Assembly: GCA_947179155.2 (NCBI GenBank)
Contig: OX359275.1
Location: forward strand, 6,575,501 to 6,639,500
Length of the DNA stretch: 64,000 bases
Direction: 5' to 3'
DNA from: Hedera helix
Taxonomy: Eukaryota; Streptophyta; Magnoliopsida; Apiales; Araliaceae
Shown here: in pieces, positions 35,760 through 47,518 of the stretch
How the letters are laid out: every line of letters begins with the position of its first letter
Numbering within the stretch: position 1 is the stretch's first letter
Translations under genes and position numbers: made by a program
The notes under the pieces: model-generated
What the model was told of the DNA's origin: nothing
The model's database searches: none
What the model saw: only the letters and a program-made list of their open reading frames with translations

Positions 35760-36132
35760 ATCAGCGACCGAATTCGGTCGCTAATAACCTGTCGCTACTA
35801 CCCCCCGGTCTATTTGGTCGCTGTTCGTCTCAAAATTCGGTCGCTGATAATCATCTCATCGGTCACTGATATTGGTCGTTGTTTCTTCGGTCGCTGTTAG
35901 CGATCGCTACACGTGGCGAATGTTGTGATGTGTGATGACTCAGCTTAGAGACCGAGTCGGTCGCCATTTGCGGTCGCTGAAAGTTCGGTCGCTATTGTCC
36001 GTCGCTGGTATGCATCTTAGCGACCAAACTATAGGTGACGGATATCAGCGACCGAATGCGGTCGCTGATGTCCATTAGCGACGGAATCCGGTCGCTAATA
36101 AGCGGTCGCTGATAGAACATTTTCTTGTGGTG
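35760..36132 (+). repeat. Right CACTA terminus and subterminal repeats
   Basis: AGCGACCG-type motifs in both orientations run up to TTTTCTTGTGGTG. The density matches the left end. Confidence 0.9.
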
Positions 36133-37631
36133 TATTTTCGTCGGCATATAGCTCCGACTGGCGCCCAATAACTAAGATGTTCTGCACGACGTATGGTACA
36201 ATAGGTTGATCACCTAATGTACACTTCTGAAATATTTTCAGTCTTTGTGATTGATAAACATAGTGTTTATAAAATATTTACATAAGTAAATATCGTTTAT
36301 TTGGAATTCAGTTGAATGACTGATAATTTCTCTTAAATGTTCATGGTCTGTATGACCCCTCAGCATATTATGAAAGTTTTAACGAATATTTTGATTTTCA
36401 ATTTATTCTTTTGTAAGATATTGATTTTTAATTTATTCTTCTACAAGATATTCCATTATTCTGGAATTGTAAGTTTAGAAATATGAACTTCCTAGAAAAT
36501 GGTGGTCATAGAATTTGATGAGTAAAGAGATATTCTCATAGATGAATGATAGGGCTAAATTATACGATATTTTTATTCCCTAATACTTAGTTTTTATATT
36601 TATTGTGTGCTTAAATGTTTAATTATTTAGCTTATTTTGATTTTAATAGGTTTTATAGGATTTATGTTAATTTATGTTAATTTAGGTAATTTTAGAATAT
36701 TTTTATATTTCTTTTTATTTATATGTTTTTATTTATTTTAGGTGTTTTATTTATTATTATTATGTGTTTTTAGGATTTTTAATATTTTTATATTATTTTT
36801 ATTTATTTTTATATTTTATTTTGTAGGAAAAATAAGCTTGGGGGCAAATCTGTAAATTCTGCAAGAGTTTGAGTGACAAGATCGTAAATAACCAACGTGG
36901 ATGGCAAAATCGTAATTAAACGGAAATCTGGGCCGCGCGCAATGCGCGCAAGGAAGTCAGAAAGAGAAGTTGAGATGGCGTCGTTTCTGTCTGGGCGCGG
37001 AGTGAAGAAATTGAGAACGCGGGCGGGCTTGGACGACGTCGTTTGGTACACAGCAGAAAACGTCGCGCAATACGCGGGCGTGCTTGGTGACGTCAGCTGA
37101 CGCAGCTTCCGCGTTTGACCGGTCAACTGGCGTGATTAAGGGGCTATTTGGGCGCGCGGAATTTCTGGGAAACGGGATTATTTCGGATTTTGAGCATTAA
37201 TTTGATTCCAAATTGGATTTCTTTTCCACATTAGCTTAGGATTTTTATTGTATTTCTATAAATATATTAGGAGACTCATGTTTTCAAAGTTTTTAAATTA
37301 AGATCAGATTAATATATACAATTAGGAGCTCTCTCTCTCTCTCAGGTTTTTCTTATCTATTATTTTTATTATGTTTGGCTAATTTTATTATTCAGTTCTA
37401 GGGAATTTCAAACCCGATTATAATTAATGATTTAATTAATTCAGTAATATTATTTATTCTTCCTCATATGAAATTATTTATGATAATCTGTTTTAATTGT
37501 TTATTTGATATTGGGTTTGATTGATTTAATTTTGGCATGTTGAGTTAATCAAATTATTATCAATTGCTAGATTTATAAATTATATTACGTGTAATTGATA
37601 TTGTTCCTAATCGTTGGTAGTGAATAGTGGT

Positions 37632-38172
37632 TGTTGACGTCTAATTCTTGCTCCCGCTGCGATCACCTATCAGCTGGACACCTGCACACACAATAAACTG
37701 TTATCACCCCACAGGACAGTCACAGCTAGGGCTGTCCGGGGATGCTCCGGCGTGAGAGTAAGTTCAGGCGACTGACGTCACAATGAAGAACCTTAAAATG
37801 TATGATGGAATATGCTAGATGTTTGATAGCTCTATGTTATTTTTGGTAAAAAACTAACCCTTTGTCCGGAAAATGGCTCGCATATACTCATCCATGCATC
37901 CACGAACGTCCCATCATACCCTCATAAATGAAGACAAGACGTTTCTTTGTCTACCTGCCCCTGTTTAGCCCATACTAGTATGGGCTATCCTCTGACCCAC
38001 CTGCTGAAGTAAGCTGAACTGCGCCAACGTCCCATCAGCCTCACCTAACTGGGAAGAGGAGTGGGCTGTTGGCCGGTTCAAGCACCCCAAGGCCCGGTTG
38101 GCCCAGTTCCTGTGGGAAATTATTTTGGGGCCCAAGACAGACGGGCTGGGCCCAATGAATTACACCCCAACA
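37632..38172 (-). repeat. 3' LTR of the Tat element
   Basis: On the plus strand it starts TGTTGACGTC and ends CACCCCAACA. It contains a perfect 22-bp palindrome (37966-37987) centred on ACTAGT. Confidence 0.95.
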
Positions 38173-38190
38173 TTGCCCCCCACTCTCCTA
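38173..38190 (-). other. Polypurine tract of the Tat element
   Basis: On the minus strand TAGGAGAGTGGGGGGCAA directly precedes the 3' LTR. Confidence 0.85.
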
Positions 38191-38512
38191 ATTTTCAGGA
38201 AACGGACCAAATAGGAGAGTACCCAGTTCTTCAAAAGGAAGTGCGAAAAACAAGCGCCCTCCCAAAGTCAAACCGTCACCATACCCCTCGTCAGCTTTTC
38301 CTATCACGCGCCCTTTCCATTAAATGCAGCCGTCCTCGTTTTACGCACCTCCCATCGCACTCCTTAGTGGAAACGTTCCCCATTCTCCCTTCAGTTTATT
38401 TTCGATACCTTAAACTTTTCATTTCTCATCTCAACGTGTCTACCCTGCATCTGGCAACTCCGGCAAGAACTTTCTATTCGTTTCTCCGATCAGGTCACCC
38501 CGCCTCATAGTT
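38191..38512 (+). promoter_or_regulatory. Presumed promoter and 5' leader of the antisense gene
   Basis: This 320-bp stretch lies just upstream of the antisense ORF. It is C/T-rich and has no clear TATA box. CATTAAATGC at 38327-38336 is the only AT-rich element upstream of the ORF. It is assigned by position only. Confidence 0.35.
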
Positions 38513-41240
38513 ATGGCTCAAAAACCCGATTCTCCCCCTTTCTTCAATAGTCCCATCGATAGCCCCATTACCGAGGATCCGAAAACTCCTGTTCTTACCG
38601 AGGCCGAGAAAGAGGAGGAATCCATTCGCCTCCGATATAGCTCTGACAAGGCCTACGATCACGCAAGCACCGAATCGTCTATCAAGGAAATGGATCTGGA
38701 TGCCATCCGGGACGAATTCCGAATCCCCCTTCAGTATGAGCTTAGGGCCCCTGGAGAGTGCGACAAAATGTATCATTGGGTGGATATAAAGTATACTACC
38801 ATCCATATCCAAGCTTTGCGATACGGGCTTCGTTTTCCCCTTCACGACTTCGTTATCTCCTTTTTCACCTTTACTGGCATAGCCCTTTCCCAGCTTCTCC
38901 CCAACTCCTACATCCATATTGTCTGCTTCATAGCCTTCTGCAAGGAAATCAGTATCGAACCCTCCATTGACTTTTTCTTTTCCATGTATACCCTAAATAA
39001 AGCCCACATCCCCAGGTTTCGCTATTTGAGTAAGATCTCCGGGCGCCGAAGCTTGGTGCAGCCCCCATCCACCAATAAGGGGTGGCATTCGAGATGGTTC
39101 TACATCTATAGCACCGAGGTCGACCAACTACAGAGTTGGAATGAGCCACAGAAGATCAACCTGGGGTACGAACGGATGAAGGTTGATCGACAGCGGGAAT
39201 TCCATGCCTTTATGAAGAAACTACCATCGGAGCCATGGGACATAAGCGTTCTGTCCGACGAGGACTGGCTATTTCGACATGGATGTAAGTTCATTTATTC
39301 ACGTTCTGTGCTGTTGCATTTATGTTTATATTCCGAAATGTCTTGTTTTAGTGTTTCCTGTTTTGTCCCCAGTAGTGATGTCCAAACCAGGAGGTCGGAC
39401 TAGTCCTCCTCCCCCATCAAGCCCTCCTCTGTTCACCGAGGAATTCAACGTGGAAGTGCCCCCGAGCCGCAACACCGAACCACCACTTTTAGTTAAACCA
39501 ATACAGAAAGTCCGGGGCCCTCAAGTCTACCCCAAACATAGCACTCCCCGCAAAGTTCAACGCTTGAAGAAGCACGCCAAGAAAAATGCCAACCCGGCCG
39601 TGGTCACCCGTGGTATCCAGAGAGGGACAATTCCAGTGGGAGCCCCTGCTTCGTCTGAAGGATGCAGTCATGTGCCCGAGGTGGCTCCGGCATCCACCGA
39701 GGGACGTCCACCTGTGACCGAGGAGGTCATGCCCTCGGCCGAGACAAGACAACAACCATCTTCCCTCGGGGGCACCACAATTCCCAAACGGGATGTCTCC
39801 CAGCTGAATGAGGCTGACAAGCTGAACATCGCAATGCAAAAACGAAGGAAGCTGGGGCAGACCCGTACCATACCTCCCGTACAAGCGGAGACAATCCGCT
39901 GTGCTCCCTCCGGGACACAGGCTGGAGGATCGAAAAAGGGAGCGGCCGATCCTGTACCGAAGGAGGCTCCAGGAGTCTTCACGGGCCATTCCGACCCACC
40001 AAGCCTAGAACCGCAAACAACCGCTGCAGTCGACCCCAATCCCTCCAGTTTTAGGCCCAACCCGTTCTCCGACCAGGAACTACAACGGCTATTCCACGAG
40101 GTCTCCTTTTTCCCAACCAACGACAAGGCCGAATTGCCTATGCAATATTTTGAAGTCTTTAATTTCCCTAAGGATGACGGCAGACTGGACAATCTCTCCA
40201 CACAAGACCTTCTTCTGGGCTCTATGGTTCAACAGGGTCGGGTAAGTAATCTCCTAGAGTTTGGCTTTTCTTTAGGTTATCTATCGTCTTTCTGGATGTT
40301 AACTTTCGTTTTTCTGCAGTTTTTGGCCCTGTTTAGCAGACTTCTGAGACGGGAGGGGTCGGGGCAAAGCTCGTTCAAAAGGGCGGAAGAGCTGGAGGGG
40401 AAGTATATGCGGGCTAAGCGAGAGATCCATAACTTGGGCATCCAAGTGAATGAAGTAGCCCAGAAACACCGTGATGTCGCTCGTAAATGCCATGATAAGG
40501 GCATGGAGACAAAGAAGCTCCAGGCCGAAAATCAGGGGCTTGTTCAGTCCAACCGAGCCCTCGAAAAGAGCAAGGAAGAACAAGCTCTTCATATCCGTCA
40601 GCTGGGCGACTTGCAGGCAGCTACCCAAGCTTCCCTTCTGCAGGCAACGGAAGAGAACCGGGTAATGCATCAAAAGCTGCTTCAGCAAGCAGATCTTACT
40701 AGGCAAAACGAAGAACTTTGCCAGCAGCATTTGGAGGCCCAGCGCCAGATTGAGACTTTGGAAACAACGGTTCGCTCGGACCAGGCTTTGCAGGCTTCCA
40801 TAGAAGAACAACATCGCATAGAAGTTGTCCGCTTGGCCAAACAGAGAGATCAACTGGCTACCCAAGTCCAAGAGCGGAACAACCAATACGCCCACCTGAA
40901 GGAGGTCAACCGAAAGGGTCACGCCGAGCATACTGAACTCCAGAAGTATGCCACTTCCCTAAAAAAGGCTTACGATGATCTCAGAGAAAATACGAAATCA
41001 TCGGCCACGAGCTCAAAATAGATCATTGCCGAATACAGGGCCTCGGCGGAACTGATGGAAGAAATAGCCACGGAGTTTGGCAAGGGTTACCGAGCTGCCC
41101 TTTTGAAGATCCAAGCCACTGGCAAAGATCCCCGGTCTGTTGGCTTCTCGGAAGAAGATTTGCTTTGGCTTGAGGATGAAGTTACGGAACCCGGGCAGGG
41201 AACCGATGCCGAACCTTCAACTGAACCTCCACCCCCTTGA
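38513..41240 (+). CDS. Antisense ORF (aORF) of the Tat element, 'putative gypsy-type transposase' domain plus coiled coil, one internal stop
   Basis: Three exons fit GT-AG rules: 38513-39284, 39373-40241 and 40320-41240. The first intron (88 nt) joins phase correctly; the second (78 nt) keeps frame. Exon 1 carries the domain annotated in plants as putative gypsy-type transposon/Transposase_28, with FRIPLQYELRAPG, YGLRFPLHDF and a GWHSRWFYI-type motif. Despite that label no nuclease function is shown. Exon 2 is proline/serine/threonine-rich. Exon 3 (about 40380-40995) is a long heptad-rich coiled coil, and the tail is acidic and proline-rich. One in-frame TAG lies at 41019-41021, 73 codons before the end. 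Antisense genes at this place are known in Tat elements such as Grande. The near-open frame suggests it was functional until recently. Confidence 0.8.
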
Positions 41241-41444
41241 CCGACCTGTGAAATTATTTTCCCTGTATATACCTTGTAAACCGAATCTACTTATGTAATT
41301 TTTAAACAAGTCAAGCTAATGAAATACCAACAGCAAATTTTCATGGAATATTAAGTGTATCCGATCAATAGTGGACATATTTTATTGAAGTCTGATAATA
41401 CTTGTTACAATTAAACATTTCTTTCAACTGCAAGGTACAGCCCC
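41241..41444. other. Convergent 3' region between aORF and integrase
   Basis: This 204-bp gap separates the plus-strand antisense gene from the end of minus-strand pol. It is AT-rich, with AATGAAATA near 41319-41327 as a possible polyadenylation signal for the antisense gene. Confidence 0.4.
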
Positions 41445-42851
41445 TTACTGATAGTACTTTTTCAGACGGCTAGCATGCCATGTATTCTTTAACTCGATAC
41501 CTTCCATGTCTTTAAGGCGAAAAGTCCCCTCCTTGAGCACTTCAATAACTTCATAAGGACCCTCCCAATTAGGCATTAATTTCCCCGTGTTGTTAGGCGT
41601 CGAGGCATCGGCCTCTCTAAGCACCAAGTCTCCTACCTCGAACCTCCTGACCCGAACCTTTCTATTGTAGTACTTGGCGGTTCTTTGTTGATATGCGGCC
41701 AACCTTAGTATCGCCTCATCTCGGGCCTCTCCTAACAAGTCGAGGTTGAGCCGGAGGCCCTCATCGTTGTACAATTCCCTGAAATTAGTAACACGAAACG
41801 AGGGAGATTCGATCTCGACTGGGATCAAGGCATCCGTCCCATATGCCAATCGGAAAGGTGAATCCCCCGTCGTCGTTCGGGGAGTGGTTCGGTAAGCCCA
41901 TAAAACACTTGGCAATTCCTCGGGCCACCTTCCTTTAGCCTCATCCAACCTTCTCTTAACCCCGTTTAGAAGGGTTCGGTTAGTAACCTCAACCTGTCCG
42001 TTGGACTGGGGATGCGCCACGGATGTCTTTCGATGCTGAATCCCTAGGTCGACCAAGAACCCTTCAAACCTTTTACCCACGAACTGAGTTCCATTGTCCG
42101 AAACAAGTACCCTAGGGATGCCATACCGATATACCACGGAGTCCTTCATGAATTTTACACAGTTTTCTTCAGTGATATGTCGAAGGGGTTTTGCCTCCAC
42201 CCACTTCGTCATGTAGTCAATAGCCACTATCACATACTGGAGCTGTCCCTTGGCCTTGGGTAGAGGACCCAACAGGTCAATGCCCCACATGGCGAATGGG
42301 ATTGGGGATAATATGGAGGATAACTCTTCTGGAGGTTGGCGGGGAACCGAATTGTTGATTTGACACTTCGGGCACTTCCGAACATACCCCTTAGCTTCTT
42401 GAAACATAGTCGGCCAATAATAACCCTGCCGAACAAGCTTATATGCCAATGACTTGGCGCCCATGTGATCTCCGCAGATACCCTCGTGAACCTCTTTCAG
42501 GGCGTACGCCGCCTCGGAAGGAATCAAACATTTCAGTAATGGGGACGAGTACGACCTTTTGTACAACTCCCCGTCGATCAAGCAGAAGTACGAGCTCCGA
42601 TATTTGATTCTCTTCGCCATAACTTTATCTGCCGAAAGCCTCCCGTCGGCCAGATAGTCAAGGTATGGAGTTATCCAGCAGTTCGACCTTTCAATGCACA
42701 AGAGTTCCTTTCTGTCGATACCTGGTTCGGTAAGGACCTCTAGATATACGGACCCCGCAAAATCTTCCACCTGTGTTGCGGCCAACTTTTGACAAAGCAT
42801 CAGCAGTTGAGTTGCCTTCCCTTTCGATTCCATTGATAACGTATGACTCAA
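41445..42851 (-). pseudogene. pol: Integrase (with RNase H tail) of the Tat element
   Basis: An intact 468-codon minus frame. The first ~35 residues continue the second RNase H in the shifted frame (QKLAATQVEDFAGSVYLE). The integrase zinc finger follows (H122, H129, C160, C163). The catalytic core has D192 (GIDLLGPLPKAKGQLQYV), D252 (LVSDNGTQF) and E288 (QSNGQVEVTNRTL). The C-terminal part has the GPY/F-type GDLVLREA..LMPNWEGPYEV segment and no chromodomain, as in Tat/Athila. The integrase domain itself looks intact; what is broken is its link to the rest of pol. It would insert the cDNA into host DNA. Confidence 0.9.
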
Positions 42852-43146
42852 ATTTATATAGCATCATTTTTACTTCGGCCAAATACTTGTTCATTCTTGT
42901 TCCTCGAGCTTCATATTCGCCCTGAATCTGCTTCACGACCAATTGGGAATCACTGAAGATAATCAATCGTCGAACCTCCAAATTTTTGGCCAACCGCAGC
43001 CCCGCTAAAACTGCTTCGTACTCGGCTTCGTTATTGGTGACTCGGAATTTAAACCGTATGGCTTGTTGTACCTTAAACCCTTCAGGACTTGTTAGGATGA
43101 CTCCAGCCCCGCTAGCCTCTGCATTGGTCGAACCGTCGACATACAT
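42691..43146 (-). pseudogene. pol: Second (archaeal-type) RNase H of the Tat element, frame-broken at its 3' end
   Basis: The frame starts MYVDGSTNAEASGAGVIL (first Asp) and continues with NNEAEYEAVLAGL (Glu), IIFSDSQLVV (Asp) and NSTADALSK (Asp), the four-acid set of RNase H. A stop (TAG, 43150-43152) separates it from the RT frame; the related position is usually Trp. The frame shifts near 42782-42790, in a short run after DALSK, and continues in the integrase frame. This extra RNase H, besides the degenerate one attached to RT, marks the Tat lineage. Confidence 0.85.
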
Positions 43147-43149
43147 CGT

Positions 43150-45651
43150 CTAGGAGAAACCAAGATCGGGTTGCCCCCCAGCTGTGAGGGCGACATCAAA
43201 GGATGGTGCCACTTCATTTTCAGAGAAAGTACATTCAACTATAAAGTCAGCCAACGCCTGACCCTTGATTGCAGTCCTAGGGTGGTACTCTATGTTGTAT
43301 TGGCTTAGTTCAACTGCCCAGGTGATCATTCTGCCTGAGGCATCGGGTTTACCCAAGACCTTCTTCAGAGGTTGTGTCGTGTAAATAACGATAAGCCGAC
43401 CTTGGAAATAATGTCGGAGTTTCCTGCTGGCGACCACCAAAGCATATGCACACTTCTCCAAGTTAGGATACCTGGTTTCCGCATCCCTTAGAATGTGACT
43501 GACATAGTAAACTGGTCTTTGAATACCCCCTTGCTCCCTTACCAAGGCGGCTCCAATGGCCGATGAACCAACAGATAGGTACACATAGAGAGGCTCCCTG
43601 GATACTGGTCTTTGTAGTGTAAGGGCCGTCATTAAGTACTTTTTGATTCCTTGGAAGGCGTCTTCACACTCAGAATTCCATTGAAATGTTTTCTCATTCT
43701 TAGGTCCCTTCAAAGCGTCAAAGAAAGGTAAACACCTCTCGGCTGACCTAGACATAAACCTTCTTAATGCCGCGATGCGCCCAGCAAGCTTCTGAACATC
43801 TTTAAAGCTCTGTGGTGGCCGCATGTCCAAGATTGCCTTGATCTTTTCTGGGTTAGCCTCAATCCCACTTTTGCTTACCAAGTATCCCAAGAATTTTCCC
43901 GAGCTGAGACCGAAAGTACACTTAGTAGGATTGAGCCGCATGTTATGCCGTCGGACCTCCTCAAAGCATTCCTCCAGATCCCGTAGATGATCTCGTGTTC
44001 GTGGGCTCTTGACAATCATATCGTCCACGTATATTTCCATGTTTCTCCCAATCTGCCGTTGAAAAACGAAATTCATCATCCTTTGGTAGGTGGTTCCGGC
44101 GTTAATTAACCCAAAGGTCATTCTTTTGTAGGCATATATGGCCCGATGGGTAATAAAAGCTGTTTTAGGAATATCTTCCTTCGCCATGTGAATCTGATGA
44201 TAGCCTGAGAAAGCATCCAAAAAACTCATTACCGAGTTGCCCGAGGTCGCGTCGATTAATTGGTTGATATGGGGGAGTGGATAGAAGTCCTTGGGACATG
44301 CCTTGTTCAAATCGGTGTAATCTATACAAAGCCTCCATTTCCCATTCTGCTTTCTGACCAACACTACATTAGCTAGGCATTCAGGGTACTCGATTTCTTC
44401 AATTACCCCAGCATCCAAAAGTTTCCCGAGCTCATCATCGATGATCTTTTGCCGCTCTGGTGCAAATATCCTTCTTTTTTGGCGCACAGGTTTCCTAGAG
44501 GGGTCAACTGCCAACCTGTGAACGATAACCTCCTCAGCAATCCCGGGCATGTCCCGTGGTGTCCATGCAAAAATATCAGCGTAGTCCTGCAGGAGTTGAA
44601 CCAGCTGTGCCTTAATATCTGCCGGCAGTTCGACACCTATCTTCATCAACTTGGATTTGTTTCCAGGTACCAACTCAACTTCCTCGGTAGCCTCGGCAGG
44701 AGATGCTAGAGGTTCAGTATCTCCTTCCGCGTATGGCTCCATATCTACTATCATGGTGCATTTTTGTTTCCCGACCCCTACAGATGAAGCTGTCAACGCA
44801 TGGCGGTAGCACCTTCGAGCAATGTCAACATCTCCTTTTATTTCACCAACACCTTCCGGAGTGGGGAATTTAATCTTGAAGTGAGGGATAGAAGTAACGG
44901 CACTCAAAGCCATCAACGTGGTCCGCCCTAAGATCGCATTGTATGCTGAATCAACTTGAACTACAAAAAATTTCACTTGTAAAGTTACCTGTCTAGGAGC
45001 TGTACCGAACACCATGGGTAACTCCAAAGTCCCGATCACCGGAACCACCTCATTACCAAACCCGTACAAAGGTGACTCCATCCCAACTTCCAACCTGACA
45101 CCTTGAAGATCCATTCTCTGATAGGCGTGGCTATACAATACATCCACTGACGACCCATTGTCAATCATTATTCTCTTCATGTCTACTGGCCCGACCTGGG
45201 CAGTTATAACCAAAGCTCCTTCATGCAGTTCGATGGCCTCGGTTGGGTAATCCGCATCTGAAAAGGATATCACCATCTTGGGAAAGGGACGCGGATTAGC
45301 AAGGGGAGTACCAGTCAAAGTTGAGACAGTCCCGGAGGATCTACGTCTTTTACCCATGCGCCTTGACGACGAGCCGCCTATGATAACGTCCACGGCCCTC
45401 CGAGGGAGGCTTCCTGGGTCGACCTCTTTAACCAGTTCCTTCCGAGCATAGTCTGTCTTTTGCCCTCGGCCCAGCACGAATTGTCTCAGTTCACCCCTAT
45501 GAACCTTGGACTCAATCAGGTTCATTAACCCAGTACACGCTTCCGTGGTATGCCCCGTCCGACGATGATACATGCAATACGGGCCGGACCCATGCGGCCT
45601 ATCCTCCATGGGCTCATTTCTTATCCCCTCTTTGTTTCTTATGGCTTCCAA
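43150..45651 (-). pseudogene. pol: Protease, reverse transcriptase and RNase H of the Tat element
   Basis: An 833-codon minus frame. Near residues 26-39 it has a C-x2-H..H..C cluster (CMYHRRTGHTTEAC). The protease active site is IDNGSSVDVLY (D164). RT runs from about 375 to 560, with SFLDAFSGYHQIHM (D479) and YVDDMIVKSP (541-550), so the catalytic Asp triad looks intact. A connection/RNase H domain follows (about 640-770), lacking the usual acid set. It ends at the TAG before the second RNase H. Upstream, the frame runs open through YTPLSTDRVKILE and PRADSRSY, joining gag via a 1-nt shift near 45740. RT copies the element RNA and protease cuts the polyprotein. Confidence 0.93.
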
Positions 45652-45671
45652 GATCTTGACACGGTCAGTGC

Positions 45672-47447
45672 TTAAGGGCGTGTAAGATCTGCTGTCGGCC
45701 CGGGGCTGATAGGCGGCTTCCCCGAACTTGGCTGTCCACCCCTGGATCTGTTTTTATCAAATGCAGAAGGCCGGTTGTCTCCTCCTTTATTCCCTCCATG
45801 GGATTTATGTTCCGTGCTTTTGCCCCTCGGTATTAAACTGTCCATTGCTTCTTCCACGGCTATGAACTTTTCGGCCTGGTCATAAGCATCTAAAAGATCT
45901 TTGGGAGGGTTGAACATTACATCTTTCATCATCTTTCTGTCCCGGGTAACATCCATTCCTGTAGTGAAGAACCCCAATGCTTGAATCATATTAAGGTCGG
46001 CTATGGTTCCTACCGCATCCCGGAACCTCTGTACATACTGGCCCAGCGACTCTTCGGGTTTCTGTTTGACCTGCATAAGGGAAGCTGTTACCTTTCCTCT
46101 TCTCTTGTTACTTCCAAACCGTTTGTGGAACCGAATACTCAACTCGGACCATGATTTTATACAATTGGGCGGTAATGACATCATCCATTGCTTGGCCCCC
46201 TTTTTTAGCGTCGTTACGAAGATCTGACACATCCCTGCCTCGGTATGGTTGTAATACCCCATCACCCTCTCATATGAACTTGTGTGATCGTACGGATCTC
46301 CCGAACCATCGTACATTTCGAGGGGCGGCAATTTCTTCTTAGGGTCGGCTTTTTCTTGGTCAATGGCTGCCGAGAAGGGAGATTTTGGATCTAAAGGCAT
46401 GGGACGGGATGTCTTGGGCTCGGAGCCTGTCGCTGGTCTGGCTTCTGCCGCAGCTAGTCTTCTTTCTAACTCCGAGATCCTTTCCATGACCGGGTCGGCC
46501 ATGGGGACATAAGGGACCATCCGTTGATCCTGAAGTGTAGGTCCGGCCAAAGGACCCCTCTGTCTGGCCCCGTAATCTGGAGTTCCCTCCCACTCCCGAG
46601 AACTTAGACTGGGAGAGTTGGGACGTGTTACTGGGTGTGTTCCCCTTGTTCCTTCCCGACCGTCCCGGCCACGGCTCAAATGACCCTGAGCTGGGCTTGT
46701 TCCCCTTATACCGACCCGACCGTCCCGGCCACGGCTCAAATGACCCTAAGCTGGGCTTGTTCCCCTTGTACCGACCCGATCGTCCCGGCCACGGCTCAAA
46801 TGACCCTGAGCTGGGCTTGTTCCCCTTGTACCGACCCGACTGTCCAGGTCACGGCTCAAATGACCCTGAGCTGGGCTTGTTCCCCTTGTACCGACCCGAC
46901 CGTCCCGGTCGCGGCTCAAATGACCCTGAGCTGGGCTCGTTCCCCTTGTACCATCCCGACCACCACGGTCACGGCTTACCGATCGGCGTGTATCCTCCCG
47001 TCCGTGCCGACTTGTCCGTCCGAGTCCCGACTTAGGCCGACTCTGTGGGGTATCGGCCCTCTCCTTACTGTCAATGGTTGTGGGCGGACCTTCTTCCTGT
47101 AGCTTCAACAAATGGTTCTGCCAGTCTTGATGTTTGTGTTGTAAATCTTCCAGCTCTAACTCAGCCTCTCTAATACGGTATTGTCTTTCTCTTTCAACGA
47201 GCTCTTGTTGTGAGACCCTTCTTGATGGGGCTGTTTCCTCTTCAGTCCTCTTTCTGCATGACTCATACTCCAACTCCAACGGGGGCGTAAACAAATGCCT
47301 CCTAACGGGTTCAGATTGTGCGTATCCTCGCGCATGCCCTGACTGTTTGCCCCCCGTCCGTCGCTTTCTTAAGGCTTTACTGCCATCCTCTCGGGGATCG
47401 AATGAGGACCCCTGGTATCGTTCATTCGAACTTCCTCTCTCAGCCAT
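45672..47447 (-). pseudogene. gag: Gag of the Tat element, one amber codon
   Basis: The ATG at 47447 starts MAERGSSNERYQGSSFDPRE; 15 further upstream codons are also open. A charged, glutamate-rich coiled segment (about residues 60-105) follows. Then come six near-identical 20-residue repeats rich in Arg, Gly and Asp (GTRGTSPAQGHLS type), in one of which CAG has become TAG (46746-46748). After the repeats lies the retrotransposon gag core (46200-46050), with WMMSLPPNCIKSWSEL and FHKRFGSNKRRGKVTASL. The frame ends at 45672, out of phase with pol by one base. Gag packages the element RNA. Confidence 0.9.
46638..46977 (-). repeat. 60-bp tandem repeat inside gag
   Basis: About six copies of a 60-bp unit with the core CCCGGCCACGGCTCAAATGA on the plus strand. 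It encodes 20 residues of an Arg/Gly-rich repeat. It is the most repetitive part of the element, and length variation between copies of the family is likely. Confidence 0.92.
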
Positions 47448-47500
47448 AGAAACAGTCTTCTTTCCAAAACAACCGGGTGACGTAAGTATCAAACACCAGG

Positions 47501-47518
47501 CCCTCCTTCTAGCGCCAA
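47501..47518 (-). other. Primer-binding site of the Tat element
   Basis: On the minus strand TTGGCGCTAGAAGGAGGG follows the 5' LTR directly. TGGCGC-type sites are usual in Tat/Athila elements; I cannot assign the exact tRNA. Confidence 0.75.

Larger units (their letters stand above)
28178..36132 (+). mobile_element. CACTA (En/Spm) DNA transposon, 7955 bp
   Basis: The left end is CACTACAAGAAAAA. The right end on the opposite strand is CACCACAAGAAAATG, giving one mismatch in the CACTA core. TAT flanks both ends (28175-28177 and 36133-36135), the 3-bp target duplication expected for this superfamily. Subterminal arrays of AGCGACCG/CGGTCGCT fill 28198-28490 and 35760-36115. Between them lie a TNP2-type transposase gene and a TnpA-like gene. 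Both have stop codons, so this copy is non-autonomous, but the ends look mobilisable in trans. Confidence 0.95.

Noticed and set aside
38495..38917. 140-codon minus frame
   Set aside because: Reverse shadow of the first exon of the antisense gene.
39489..40931. Long minus-strand frames opposite the antisense gene
   Set aside because: They are shadows of the plus-strand spliced gene, which has consistent domain, splice and coiled-coil evidence.
46625..47102. Plus-strand frames with repeated PDRPGHGSNDPEL-type units, CRISPR-like spacing
   Set aside because: These are the antisense reading of the gag repeat. Units are contiguous 60-bp repeats without unique spacers, so it is not a CRISPR array.
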